Shown here one piece after another: positions 17,375 to 26,224 of a stretch of 64,000 nt of DNA (its first letter is position 1; every line of letters begins with the position of its first letter). The notes below the pieces were generated by a model that was not told the DNA's origin, ran no database searches, and saw only the letters and a list, made by a program, of their open reading frames with translations. The stretch is from Treponema sp. (GTDB lineage Bacteria; Spirochaetota; Spirochaetia; Treponematales; Treponemataceae), in the NCBI GenBank assembly GCA_017470605.1, contig JAFUYH010000024.1:1-64000 (forward strand), written 5' to 3'. The translations under genes were made by a program, and so were the position numbers.

Positions 17375-19291
17375 ATGTGTGGAATAGTAGGATACATTGG
17401 AAATAAAAATGCTACGCCGGTGTTGATTAAGGCGTTGAAGAAGTTGGAATATCGTGGTTACGATTCTGCTGGTGTGGCTATCTATAGTGGTGACGAAATT
17501 GTTGTTCAGAAGGCTAAGGGTAAGCTGATTAACCTGGCAGAAAAAATTACAGGGCAGATTGTTCCAGAAACAAAGGAGCACAAGGCTTATGCAGAGGCAG
17601 AAATGGCTTTGTATGAAAAGACTGGTGACTTTGTAAAGGGAAACATGGGAATTGGTCACACCCGCTGGGCAACTCACGGCGAGCCAAGTGATACAAACAG
17701 CCATCCTCACACAAATATGGATGGTACAATCTCCATTGTTCATAACGGAATTATTGAAAACTATGCAGAGTTGAAGTCTAAGCTTCAGGCTCAGGGGGTA
17801 GTTTTCCAGTCACAGACAGATACAGAAGTTGTTGTTCATCTGATTGATAAATTCTACAAGGAAGAAAAAGATATTTTCAAGGCTGTTCGCCGCACTTTGC
17901 AGATTCTTGAAGGCTCTTATGCTCTGGGAGTTCTCTGCAAGGATTATCCTGACCGCATTATTGCCTGCCGTAAGGAAAGTCCTCTTATTGTTGGTGTGGG
18001 TAAGGGTGAAAACTTTATTGCTTCTGATGTTCCTGCAATTCTGGAGCATACCCGCGATGTTTACTATCTGGGTGAAAAGGAACTTGTTGTTCTTTACAGC
18101 GATCATGTTGACCTCTTTAATTTTGACGGTGAAAAAATCATCAAGCAGCCAAGTCATGTTGAATGGGACATGGATGCTGCAGAAAAGGGCGGATATCCTC
18201 ACTTTATGATTAAGGAAATCCACGAGCAGCCAAAGGGGCTCACAGACACAATGCGTCCTCGTATCGTAAAGGATGGCGAAGGTAAGCCAACTGATGTTTA
18301 TTTTGAAGAAAACAAGATGGACGATGCATGGCGCAAGGCAAAACGTGTTGTAATTACTGCCTGCGGAACTGCTTACCATGCCGGTGTTGTTGCAAAATAT
18401 GCCTTTGAAAAAATTGCCCGCATGAAGGTTGATGTTGATGTTGCATCAGAATTCCGTTACAGAAATCCTATTTTGGATAAAGACGATATTTTTATTGTAA
18501 TTTCTCAGTCTGGAGAAACTGCCGATACTCTCAGTGCTCTTCGCCTTGCTAAAAATGAAGGCCTTAAGGTTGTGGCAATTACAAACTGTGTTGGTTCAAC
18601 TGTAAGCCGCGAAGCTGATGATGTAATTTACACACTTGCAGGCCCTGAAATTGCTGTTGCTTCAACAAAGGCTTATACAACTCAGGTACTCTGTCTCTTC
18701 CTGCTTGCAATAAAAGCCGGAAAGCTTCGTGGCACTTTGAGCCAGGAAGATGCAACAAAGCTCCTTTGTGAACTGGAAAGCATTCCTGCAAAGGTTCAGC
18801 AGATTTTGGATAATCAGGATGTAATTCAGAAGTTTGCAAGCAAGCAGTTTAATAAAGATAAGATTTTCTACATTGGCCGCCAGTTTGATAGTGCTACTTC
18901 TTTGGAATCTGCCCTTAAGCTTAAGGAAGTTTCTTATATGCATTCAGAAGCCTTTGCTGCCGGTGAGCTTAAGCACGGTCCAATCGCCTTGATTGACCCT
19001 CAGACTCTGGTTGTGGCAATTGCCAGTGAACCTGCTCTTTACGACAAAATTGGTTCAAATATGGTAGAAGTTCGCAGCCGTGGTGCTACTGTACTTGTAA
19101 TTACTCAGGATGAAAGCGGTTCTTTTGAAGGTAAGGCAGACGAGATCTTTAAGATTCCAGAGTGTTCTTCAACTCTTGCAAGTCTTCTTACTGTTATTCC
19201 AGCCCAGCTTTTTGCCTACTACTGTGCAATTCAGCGCGGCTACGACCCAGACAAACCAAAAAACCTTGCTAAGAGTGTTACTGTAGAGTAA
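17375..19291 (+). CDS. glmS: Glutamine-fructose-6-phosphate aminotransferase (isomerizing)
   Basis: A 638-aa enzyme making glucosamine-6-phosphate from fructose-6-phosphate and glutamine, the first committed step to UDP-GlcNAc for peptidoglycan and surface glycans. The N-terminal class II amidotransferase starts MCGIVGY, with Cys2 as nucleophile, followed by EYRGYDSAG and GHTRWATHG. Two SIS sugar-isomerase domains follow (CGTAYHAG, SQSGETADTL, ELKHGPIA), and the C-terminus is the typical KNLAKSVTVE. It is about 30 residues longer than the E. coli enzyme owing to a loop in the amidotransferase domain. Regulation may involve the two leader hairpins directly upstream. Confidence 0.97.
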   Translation: MCGIVGYIGNKNATPVLIKALKKLEYRGYDSAGVAIYSGDEIVVQKAKGKLINLAEKITGQIVPETKEHKAYAEAEMALYEKTGDFVKGNMGIGHTRWATHGEPSDTNSHPHTNMDGTISIVHNGIIENYAELKSKLQAQGVVFQSQTDTEVVVHLIDKFYKEEKDIFKAVRRTLQILEGSYALGVLCKDYPDRIIACRKESPLIVGVGKGENFIASDVPAILEHTRDVYYLGEKELVVLYSDHVDLFNFDGEKIIKQPSHVEWDMDAAEKGGYPHFMIKEIHEQPKGLTDTMRPRIVKDGEGKPTDVYFEENKMDDAWRKAKRVVITACGTAYHAGVVAKYAFEKIARMKVDVDVASEFRYRNPILDKDDIFIVISQSGETADTLSALRLAKNEGLKVVAITNCVGSTVSREADDVIYTLAGPEIAVASTKAYTTQVLCLFLLAIKAGKLRGTLSQEDATKLLCELESIPAKVQQILDNQDVIQKFASKQFNKDKIFYIGRQFDSATSLESALKLKEVSYMHSEAFAAGELKHGPIALIDPQTLVVAIASEPALYDKIGSNMVEVRSRGATVLVITQDESGSFEGKADEIFKIPECSSTLASLLTVIPAQLFAYYCAIQRGYDPDKPKNLAKSVTVE

Positions 19292-19292
19292 T

Positions 19293-19760
19293 TTATTTAC
19301 TTCTAAAAATCAGTCCAAAAAGCTTTCTTACTAGCGGCCCTGCAAAACAGAGCTGCCAGAAGAAAGCCATTGGAAAATTCATAATCGTTGTTTTAATCCA
19401 GATTGAAATAACTTCCTTCTGCAAAAGTCCACCCTTAAAAAGAATAGCTGCCGCAAGGCTCATCAGCGGACACATAAACATCACTGAAAAAATAGAAATT
19501 GAAAGAATAATAAAGATTGGATTTGTTTCTTCAGCCTTAAAAATCTTAAAAGTAAAATGCTTTGCCAGCGGTCCTGCAACAATCATGTCTAAAATAAAAG
19601 CGATTGGGCCCATAATTATAAGCTCTTTAAAGGCTCCTAGCATTACTGCATTAGAAAATTCACCGATAGCAAGTGTCATGTTGTAGCAGATAAGGGCATA
19701 CACCATGAAAAAGACCATAATGATTGTAAAAATGATTTCTTGAAATAAAGACTTTGGCAT
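19293..19760 (-). CDS. DUF2798 family membrane protein
   Basis: About 155 aa. The start is placed at ATG 19760 (MPKSLFQEIIFTIIM), which has AAGGAG 8 bases upstream and matches the usual family N-terminus; an ATG at 19781 would add seven residues. Four hydrophobic segments in two similar halves (..GPIAFILD.. and ..FPMAFFWQ..) fit two DUF2798 repeats in the inner membrane. The role is unknown. It converges with glmS, with stop codons one base apart. Confidence 0.8.
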   Translation of the reverse strand: MPKSLFQEIIFTIIMVFFMVYALICYNMTLAIGEFSNAVMLGAFKELIIMGPIAFILDMIVAGPLAKHFTFKIFKAEETNPIFIILSISIFSVMFMCPLMSLAAAILFKGGLLQKEVISIWIKTTIMNFPMAFFWQLCFAGPLVRKLFGLIFRSK

Positions 19761-19899
19761 TTTAGTTAACTCCTTTGCCATTTAGATTTTGCAAAGATTG
19801 TTAAACTACGCCTTCAGATATGAAAAACGCATGAGGCTCGGCCTCGTCCAGATTAGTACGGCCAAGATTCAATCTCAAGCATTGTGAATTTAACAAATC

Positions 19900-19952
19900 G
19901 CGGAAAATTGTGCAAGTAGCAGCAAAATGTTGAAAAGCATGTAATTTTCCGC
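19900..19952. other. Long-range inverted repeat in an intergenic gap
   Basis: A perfect 10-bp stem (gcggaaaatt at 19900-19909, aattttccgc at 19943-19952) encloses a 33-nt loop. It lies in the 266-bp gap between the DUF2798 gene and the XRE gene. It lacks a T-run and is not an obvious terminator. It could be a small RNA or a regulatory site. The rest of the gap holds only a short gaggc/gcctc palindrome near 19831. Confidence 0.35.
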
Positions 19953-19990
19953 AATTTGAATAATCTAAAAATTTCGGTACTTATAGGAAA

Positions 19991-20026
19991 AAAAAGGTGA
20001 CTTCATTTATTTTGAAGTCACCTTTT
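19991..20026 (-). terminator. Intrinsic terminator of the XRE regulator gene
   Basis: A 14-bp perfect stem (aaaaggtgacttca at 19992-20005, tgaagtcacctttt at 20013-20026) has a 7-base loop. A run of A on the plus strand becomes a U-run after the hairpin in the minus-strand transcript. It overlaps the end of the regulator gene. Confidence 0.85.
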
Positions 20027-20341
20027 TCAATCTTGTGCTAATGTCTCTATGTATTGTTCAAGAGCATTTCGTTCATGAGGTGGCAGTTTCTTTAAGCAGG
20101 AAATAATGTGCTGATCTTTTTTTGATATAGTGTTTTCTTGCCCATTTCCAGTTACCAGATATTCGACACTAACCCCTAGAACTTGGGCGAGTTTTACCGC
20201 TATATCTGCAGATGGCATGCAGCCTCTTGTGCCTACATAACTATCCATAGTTCTTTTTGTGATACCTGCTTTTGCTGCCACTTCTTTATAGAGTAATCCA
20301 GAATATTCTATTTCTTCTCTTAATCTAGAGCGAAAGTCCAT
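20027..20341 (-). CDS. XRE-family HTH regulator divergent from polysaccharide operon
   Basis: About 104 aa starting MDFRSRLREEI at ATG 20341. Residues 1-65 form a helix-turn-helix of the XRE type (YKEVAAKAGITKRTMDSY...GCMPSADIAVKLAQVLGVSVEYLV). The C-terminal tail is helical. No Shine-Dalgarno is seen before the ATG, so the message may be leaderless. The gene faces the surface-polysaccharide operon across a region with four AAGCACA/TGTGCTT half-sites, which are the natural candidates for its operators. It probably represses itself and the operon; that is inferred from arrangement. Confidence 0.85.
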   Translation of the reverse strand: MDFRSRLREEIEYSGLLYKEVAAKAGITKRTMDSYVGTRGCMPSADIAVKLAQVLGVSVEYLVTGNGQENTISKKDQHIISCLKKLPPHERNALEQYIETLAQD

Positions 20342-20360
20342 ATAACAAAAATACCACAAT

Positions 20361-20432
20361 TTTGTGCTTTATTGATTTACAAGCACAAAAAAATCGGCTA
20401 ATATAGTTTTGTAAGCACAATATAGTGTGCTT
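20361..20432. promoter_or_regulatory. Operator-like half-sites between XRE gene and polysaccharide operon
   Basis: Two inverted repeats share the same half-site. TGTGCTT (20363-20369) is separated by 11 bases from AAGCACA (20381-20387). AAGCACA (20413-20419) is separated by 6 bases from TGTGCTT (20426-20432). Four matching heptamers in 70 bp of divergent promoter DNA strongly suggest a binding region for a dimeric HTH protein, most likely the adjacent XRE regulator. Confidence 0.7.
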
Positions 20433-20473
20433 ATGACTGTTTGAATCTATTATTTTGTCCTTGGAGATATTTT

Positions 20474-20788
20474 TTGAAAAGATATGCGCTTCTATGTGGC
20501 AGTGCCCCATGGGATTATAGACAGAAAAAATTAGAATCATTATTTGAATCTCTTATTGATAATAGCGTTTGGCATGTAGACGTTTTTCCTAATGGATTGG
20601 ATGAAATTTTGCTTGAGTATGCGTTAAATAATATTCTTTCTGGTGATGCTGGAGAGAAGGCTAACGGTATTTTACTTTATTTTTGTTGTGAAAAGTCTAT
20701 CAAAGAATCTGATTGTAGTATTTGGCTTTGTGGAAATGAAATTCGTAAAGATGTGTTAAATCACTATGAAAAAGAGAATGCGAAATAG
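20474..20788 (+). CDS. Small conserved-looking protein at head of polysaccharide operon
   Basis: About 104 aa from TTG 20474, which has GGAG (20463-20466) 7 bases ahead and gives the N-terminus MKRYALLCGSAP. A longer reading from 20441 lacks a ribosome site. The protein has a hydrophobic strand ending LLCGSAP, a VFPNG motif and a second strand LLYFCC, suggesting a small alpha-beta fold. No family is recognised with certainty. As the first gene after the XRE operator region it may be regulatory or accessory to polysaccharide synthesis. Confidence 0.6.
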   Translation: MKRYALLCGSAPWDYRQKKLESLFESLIDNSVWHVDVFPNGLDEILLEYALNNILSGDAGEKANGILLYFCCEKSIKESDCSIWLCGNEIRKDVLNHYEKENAK

Positions 20789-20861
20789 ATTTTCAAGTTG
20801 TTTATGACTGTGACTGTGAGTTCGTGAGTGAAGAATCATTAGGATATGAGAAGGCTTTTTA

Positions 20862-21641
20862 ATGAACGAATTAACAGGAAATAATTATTTTTCAATTAAT
20901 AATTACTCAATTAATAAAATGCCATGTGCAGTTCCGTCGTCATTTTCTGATATTCAACAGTATTTTTTGAATGTACTTGAGGGAAATGAAAAACATTTAA
21001 TTTCTTTCGTTAATCCAGAAATTTTTTTGCAGGCTGAAAAGAATCCCTTTATGATGTGGTATCTGCAACAAACTGAGTTTAATTTTGTGGATGGAAACGG
21101 TCTGCTTCTTGCTATCAATAAACTCTGTGGTACATCTTACAAAGCAGATAGCCGTTATCCAGGAACAGATTTTTTTTCTTATCTTCCCACAAATCGTGAG
21201 GTTCGTGTATTTCTTTATGGTGCAAGCGAAGAAAATAATTTAAAAGCCTCTGAAAAAATTCATACAGATTATCCTAATGTTGTTATATGTGGCAGATTGA
21301 ATGGATACGAGCAAAAATCTGATGACGAAATAATTTCGATAGTAAATGAATCGAACCCAGAAATTTTGATTGTATGTTTAGGGGCTCCTCGACAGGAATG
21401 TTGGATATTAAAGAATAAAGAAAAATTGAATGTAAAGATTCTTTTCGGAAATGGAGGCTCAATAGACTTTTGGAGCGGAAGTGTAAAACGAGCGCCAGAT
21501 TTTATGATTCAGCATCGTTTGGAATGGCTTTATAGATTAGGACAGGATTTTACTTTTAAAAGAATAAAACGTCAGCTTGGACTCTTTCCGTTTGCGCTGA
21601 GAATCTTATTTAAGAAATTTGAGGTCGTTCAAGAAATATGA
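20862..21641 (+). CDS. tagA: WecG/TagA/CpsF family glycosyltransferase
   Basis: A 259-aa GT26 enzyme. Typical features are NPEIFLQAEKNP, FVDGNGLLLAI, VFLYGA, LIVCLGAPRQE and GGSIDFWSGSVKRAPDFMIQ..LEWLYRL. The family transfers a sugar (ManNAc or ManNAcA from UDP-donors in characterised members) onto an undecaprenyl-linked acceptor at the inner membrane, an early step in teichoic-acid or enterobacterial-antigen-type glycans. It overlaps the flippase gene by 4 bases (ATGA). The exact sugar here is unknown. No priming polyprenyl-phosphate transferase is present in the window. Confidence 0.88.
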   Translation: MNELTGNNYFSINNYSINKMPCAVPSSFSDIQQYFLNVLEGNEKHLISFVNPEIFLQAEKNPFMMWYLQQTEFNFVDGNGLLLAINKLCGTSYKADSRYPGTDFFSYLPTNREVRVFLYGASEENNLKASEKIHTDYPNVVICGRLNGYEQKSDDEIISIVNESNPEILIVCLGAPRQECWILKNKEKLNVKILFGNGGSIDFWSGSVKRAPDFMIQHRLEWLYRLGQDFTFKRIKRQLGLFPFALRILFKKFEVVQEI

Positions 21642-23083
21642 CGGAAAATACTATTACAAAAAGAAAAGTAATTTCTTCTTTGATTTGGAAATTTCTTGAG
21701 CGTGGTGGAGTTCAAGGAGTTCAATTTATCCTTTCTGTTATTTTAGCAAGATTAGTTACTCCTTCTGATTATGGAATTATTGCACTACTTCTAGTTTTTA
21801 TACAGATTGCCAATGTATTTATTCAGACAGGTTTTAGTGCAGCTTTAGTACAAAAAAAAGAAAGTGATGATCTTGATTTCTCATCAGTTTTCTTTATGAG
21901 TTTATTTGTAGCAACTATATTGTATATTATTTTGTTTTTTATAGCTCCTCTTGTATCAAGGGTCTATGATTATCCAAATTTAACTATTTTATTGAGAGTA
22001 ATCGCAATTACTTTGTTTTTTGGAGCATTTAATAGTATACAAAATGCATATGTATCAAAAAAATTCCGATTCAAGTGTTTATTTTTAAGTAATATTATTG
22101 CTGTTTTTATATCTGGAATTATAGGAATAATACTCGCATATAATGAGTTTGGTATTTGGGCTTTAGTTTTTCAGCAACTTTCAAATGTTTTTCTTTCTTG
22201 TGTTGTATTATGGTTTTCTGCAAAATGGCGTCCAAAATTTGTTTTTTCATTTTCTAGATTGAAAGATTTATTTACTTTTAGTTGGAAACTTCTATGTTCT
22301 TCTCTATTGGATGTAATATTCAAGAATATTTATAACCTTGTTATTGGAAAAACCTATTCGACAGAGCAACTTGGAGTCTTTGATAGGGGACAACAGTTTC
22401 CAAGAGTAATAGCAACTAACTTGGATGGTTCAATTCAAGGTGTAATGTTCCCAACTTTAAGTGCATATAATGATGATGTTATTACTGAAAAAAAAATATG
22501 TCGTAGAGCTATTAGTTCTAGTGCATTTATTCTTATGCCGTGTATGGTAGGGCTTGCTACTATTGCAAAACCTCTCGTAGAGATTTTATTAACTGATAAA
22601 TGGTTACCTTGTGTTCCTTTTATGCAGTTGTCTTGTATAGCTTTTATCTTTTATCCAATTCATACAGCAAATCTTACAGCAATTAATGCGCTTGGTCGAA
22701 GTGATATTTCCTTAAAACTTGAAATAATAAAAAAAACTATTGCAATTATAACTTTGCTTATAACAATTCCTTTAGGTATTTATGCCATGGCTATAGGACA
22801 GGTAATACAGACGATTATCATTAGTTTTATACATGCCTATCCAAATAAAAAACTTATGGATTATTCCTATTTTGAACAAATCAAGGATTTAATGCCATCA
22901 TTCATTTTATCTGTTGTCATGGGTGTCATTGTTTGGTTTTTACATTTCATACATATTCAACAAATCGTTCTATTAGTATTGCAAATTATTTCTGGGATAG
23001 TGATTTATGTTTTATTAGCAAAGTTTTCAAAAAATGAAACTTTTAATTATCTGATTTCAACTTTACGAGAGGTAAGAAAATGA
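21638..23083 (+). CDS. Wzx-type oligosaccharide flippase
   Basis: A 481-aa polytopic protein with about 12-14 hydrophobic segments and the N-terminal pattern KRKVISSLIWKFLERGGVQ...LARLVTPSDYGI, typical of the MOP/PST polysaccharide exporters. It should flip the lipid-linked repeat unit across the inner membrane. Translation is coupled on both sides (overlaps of 4 bases with TagA-like and aminotransferase genes). The sequence is strongly AT-biased, unlike the housekeeping genes to either side of the locus. Confidence 0.9.
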   Translation: MTENTITKRKVISSLIWKFLERGGVQGVQFILSVILARLVTPSDYGIIALLLVFIQIANVFIQTGFSAALVQKKESDDLDFSSVFFMSLFVATILYIILFFIAPLVSRVYDYPNLTILLRVIAITLFFGAFNSIQNAYVSKKFRFKCLFLSNIIAVFISGIIGIILAYNEFGIWALVFQQLSNVFLSCVVLWFSAKWRPKFVFSFSRLKDLFTFSWKLLCSSLLDVIFKNIYNLVIGKTYSTEQLGVFDRGQQFPRVIATNLDGSIQGVMFPTLSAYNDDVITEKKICRRAISSSAFILMPCMVGLATIAKPLVEILLTDKWLPCVPFMQLSCIAFIFYPIHTANLTAINALGRSDISLKLEIIKKTIAIITLLITIPLGIYAMAIGQVIQTIIISFIHAYPNKKLMDYSYFEQIKDLMPSFILSVVMGVIVWFLHFIHIQQIVLLVLQIISGIVIYVLLAKFSKNETFNYLISTLREVRK

Positions 23084-24192
23084 AACAAAATCAAATAACA
23101 GTTACAAGTCCTTTATTACCTGACTTAAGAGATTTTGAGCAGTACCTTGAAGATATTTGGAATCGTAAGTGGCTTACAAATAATGGTCACTATCATCAGG
23201 AATTAGAAAAAGCGCTTTCTGAATATCTTGGAGTTCCATATCTGTCACTTTTTACAAATGGTACATTGCCGCTTATTACTGCATTGCAGGCAATGCGCAT
23301 TACAGGCGAAGTGATTACAACTCCATATAGTTTTGTTGCTACAACTCATTCAATCTGGTGGAATAATCTTAAGCCTGTATTTGTAGACGTAGAAGAAGAG
23401 ACTGGAAACATTGATCCAGAAAAAATCGAGGCTGCAATTACTCCTCAGACAACTGCAATTATGCCGGTACATGTTTATGGTACTCCTTGTAATACTAAAA
23501 GAATACAAGAAATAGCAGATATTTATGGTCTTAAAGTAATTTATGATGCTGCTCACGCTTTTGGTGTAAATGTTGATGGAAAATCAATTCTGGAAGCAGG
23601 TGATATGAGTACGCTCAGTTTCCATGCAACTAAGGTTTACAACACTATTGAAGGAGGGGCATTGATTTGTCATGATGCTGCAACAAAAAAAAGAATTGAC
23701 TATTTGAAGAATTTTGGATTTGCAGGAGAGACAACAGTTGTTGCTCCTGGAATCAACAGTAAAATGGATGAAATCCGTTCTGCTTATGGTTTGTTAAATT
23801 TGAAGCAGGTTGATGATGCAATTGAACGACGTAAGCATGTTGCTGAAATGTATAAAGCTGTTCTTAAAGATGTGCCGGGAATTAGATTCCTGAATGATAT
23901 AGAAGGTGTTAGACATAACTATTCATACTTCCCGATTTTCATTACAGAAAACGAATACGGCATGAGTCGCGATGCTTTGTATGCAAAACTTAAAGAAAAT
24001 AACATTCTTGGACGTCGTTATTTCTATCCGTTAATTTCTAACTTCCCTGTATATCGAGGGCTTGAATCGGCTAATCCCGTAAATCTTCCTGTTGCAACTA
24101 AATTGGCAGAACAGGTTTTGTGTCTGCCTATGTATGCGGATTTGAAGGATGAAGATGTGGAAAGAATTTTACAGGTGGTTACTGAGAAATGA
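23080..24192 (+). CDS. DegT/DnrJ/EryC1/StrS sugar aminotransferase
   Basis: A 370-aa PLP enzyme of the nucleotide-sugar aminotransferase family. Motifs: TNGTLPLITALQA near residue 55, YDAAHAFG (PLP-ring Asp) near 160, SFHATKVYNTIEGGA with the Schiff-base Lys near 185, and NSKMDEIRSAYGLLNL. It probably aminates a 3- or 4-keto-6-deoxy nucleotide sugar to give an amino sugar for the polymer. The ketosugar-producing partners are not in this window. It overlaps neighbours by 4 bases on each side. Confidence 0.9.
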   Translation: MKQNQITVTSPLLPDLRDFEQYLEDIWNRKWLTNNGHYHQELEKALSEYLGVPYLSLFTNGTLPLITALQAMRITGEVITTPYSFVATTHSIWWNNLKPVFVDVEEETGNIDPEKIEAAITPQTTAIMPVHVYGTPCNTKRIQEIADIYGLKVIYDAAHAFGVNVDGKSILEAGDMSTLSFHATKVYNTIEGGALICHDAATKKRIDYLKNFGFAGETTVVAPGINSKMDEIRSAYGLLNLKQVDDAIERRKHVAEMYKAVLKDVPGIRFLNDIEGVRHNYSYFPIFITENEYGMSRDALYAKLKENNILGRRYFYPLISNFPVYRGLESANPVNLPVATKLAEQVLCLPMYADLKDEDVERILQVVTEK

Positions 24193-25469
24193 AAAAGAAC
24201 ATTCTTGTATTTCCGTGTGGTTCAGAAATTGCACTGGAAGTTTATCGATCAGTAAAAGATTCTGCTCATTTTAATCTTATTGGTGCCAGTTCAGTTAATG
24301 ACCATGGCAAGTTTGTTTTTAAAGATTACATTGGTGGATTGCCATTTATAACTGATGAAAAAATCATCGCGGAAATAAAGAAAATAGTAGACGAAAGACA
24401 AATTGATGCTATTTATCCTGCGATGGATGCTGTAATTGAAATATTAAAAATAAATGAAGATTTTTTAGGATGTAAGGTAATATCATCTTGTGCAGATACT
24501 ACAGAGATTTGCCTTTCCAAGAGCAGAACATATGAAAAATTGGATGGCATAGTTAAAATTCCGGTTACATATACGACAGAAAAAGAAGTTGTAAAATATC
24601 CTGTATTCGTAAAGCCAGATATAGGCTACGGTTCGCGTGGTGCAAAGAAAATTAATACAGAAGCAGAATTAAAAGTACATATTAGTGAAAATCCACAATC
24701 AATAATCTGTGAGTATCTTTCTGGAAATGAATATACTGTAGATTGTTTTACTGATTTTACTGGTAATCTTACTGTTGTAAAACCACGTGAGCGTTGCCGT
24801 GTAATGAATGGAATTAGTGTTAATACCAAGCCGGTTACTGACAACGGAGAGTTTAGAGATTTTGCGAATAAAATAAATAATAATATTAAATTTAATGGGG
24901 CATGGTTCTTCCAGGTAAAACGGGATGAAAATGGTGTTCTTACTCTTTTGGAAATAGCAAGTAGATTTGGAGGTAGTTCGTCATTATTCCGAGCGAAAGG
25001 TATAAATTTTGCTTTGATGAGTCTTTATAATGCATTTGATATTCCCGTTAGCATTATTGAAAATGATTATGATGTTGAGATGGACAGAGCCTTAGATAAC
25101 AAATACAAAATAGATATTTCATACAATGAGGTATTTGTTGATTTTGATGATTGCTTATATCTGGATAAAAAAACATTAAACACAAGTTTAATAGCTTTTC
25201 TTTATCGCTGTATAAATGAAGGGAAAAAAGTCTCTCTTCTTTCAAAGCATGATGACGAAAAACTTGGGAAACTTGATGAATTACTTAAAAAATTGCGTAT
25301 TCAAAATTTGTTCGATAGAGTTATTCATATAAGTCCTACTGATTGCAAATATAAATATATTGATAATAGGAATTCAATATTTATAGACGATTCTTTTGCC
25401 GAGCGTCGTGATATTGCTGAAAACTGCGGAATTCCTGTATTCAGTTTAGATATGGTGGAGGTTTTGTAG
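24189..25469 (+). CDS. ATP-grasp protein fused to a HAD-like domain
   Basis: A 426-aa two-domain protein. Residues 1-~300 form a carbamoyl-phosphate-synthase-like ATP-grasp module: a Rossmann-like start, then FVKPDIGYGSRGAKKI (nucleotide lid) and LEIASRFGGSS (metal-binding segment). Residues ~305-426 look like a HAD hydrolase: VFVDFDDCLY with the DxD nucleophile motif near 315, SLLSKH, and IFIDDS near the end. ATP-grasp enzymes ligate carboxylates to amines or thiols, so it may attach an amino acid or similar group to a sugar. The fused HAD could remove a phosphate. It is coupled to the aminotransferase (4-base overlap) and directly abuts LicD. Confidence 0.82.
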   Translation: MKKNILVFPCGSEIALEVYRSVKDSAHFNLIGASSVNDHGKFVFKDYIGGLPFITDEKIIAEIKKIVDERQIDAIYPAMDAVIEILKINEDFLGCKVISSCADTTEICLSKSRTYEKLDGIVKIPVTYTTEKEVVKYPVFVKPDIGYGSRGAKKINTEAELKVHISENPQSIICEYLSGNEYTVDCFTDFTGNLTVVKPRERCRVMNGISVNTKPVTDNGEFRDFANKINNNIKFNGAWFFQVKRDENGVLTLLEIASRFGGSSSLFRAKGINFALMSLYNAFDIPVSIIENDYDVEMDRALDNKYKIDISYNEVFVDFDDCLYLDKKTLNTSLIAFLYRCINEGKKVSLLSKHDDEKLGKLDELLKKLRIQNLFDRVIHISPTDCKYKYIDNRNSIFIDDSFAERRDIAENCGIPVFSLDMVEVL

Positions 25470-26216
25470 ATGACTTGGAATTTTGAAATAAAAGATGCTC
25501 AAGAACGCTTGTTTACTATGGCAAAAAAAATTGCATCAATTCTGGAAATTAATGACATTCCTTATGAAATTGCTTTTGGAACACTTCTAGGTGCTATACG
25601 TCACAAAGGTTTCATCCCTTGGGATGATGATTTTGATTTCTTCTTGTTTGATGATACCTATGACAGTGCAATTGAAATTTTACGGCATAACTTACCTCAA
25701 AATATGTTTTTGGAAGATAAGAAATCAGAACCTAATTATTTTCACGCTTGGGCTAGAGTAAAAGATATGAATTCAGAATGTGATTATTGTCATTATCCAC
25801 ATGATGGATTTTATGCTCATAAAGGTTTATCTGTAGATTTATATCGAATCAAAAAAATTAAAACATCAGATTTTGCGGAATTCCGATATTTGAGTGCAAT
25901 TAAATATATAGAACGAAGAAAAGAGTTAAAATTAATAACAGATGAGGATTATAAATCTCGCAAAGCTTCTTATGAAATTAGAAAGAATAACGACAAAGTT
26001 GATACAACCGATGAGGAAATTTTTGCGTATCCATTTGATATAGGTTTTCAGCTGGTAAATGATGTCCTACCACTTAAAAAATATAAATTTGAGGATTCAG
26101 AATTTTGGGGACCTGCTAATGGTGAATCAATATTATCTTTTCGCTATGGTAACTGGCAGTCTTTGCCTCCTGAAAATCAGAGAATTCCACATTATTCAAC
26201 AGTAATTTTCAAGTGA
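25470..26216 (+). CDS. LicD-family phosphotransferase
   Basis: A 248-aa protein with the LicD core: [22 protein letters not shown] near residues 35-55 (acidic metal-binding cluster), followed by HAWARVKD and the late [15 protein letters not shown] motif. LicD proteins transfer phosphocholine or similar alcohol phosphates from CDP-activated donors to sugars. The next gene encodes a cytidylyltransferase of the glycerol-3-phosphate type, so phosphoglycerol is a likely substituent here; phosphocholine is the alternative. Cytoplasmic or membrane-associated. Confidence 0.87.
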   Translation: MTWNFEIKDAQERLFTMAKKIASILEINDIPYEIAFGTLLGAIRHKGFIPWDDDFDFFLFDDTYDSAIEILRHNLPQNMFLEDKKSEPNYFHAWARVKDMNSECDYCHYPHDGFYAHKGLSVDLYRIKKIKTSDFAEFRYLSAIKYIERRKELKLITDEDYKSRKASYEIRKNNDKVDTTDEEIFAYPFDIGFQLVNDVLPLKKYKFEDSEFWGPANGESILSFRYGNWQSLPPENQRIPHYSTVIFK

Positions 26217-26224
26217 GGATTTTT

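Noticed and set aside
17139..17387. 82-codon frame covering the glmS leader
   Set aside because: It is made mostly of the two duplicated hairpins read as protein, has no ribosome site and overlaps the glmS start; the RNA-structure explanation is better.
17375..17520. glmS ribozyme upstream of or at glmS
   Set aside because: The leader consists of two simple A/T-rich hairpins and none of the ribozyme core sequence is recognisable.
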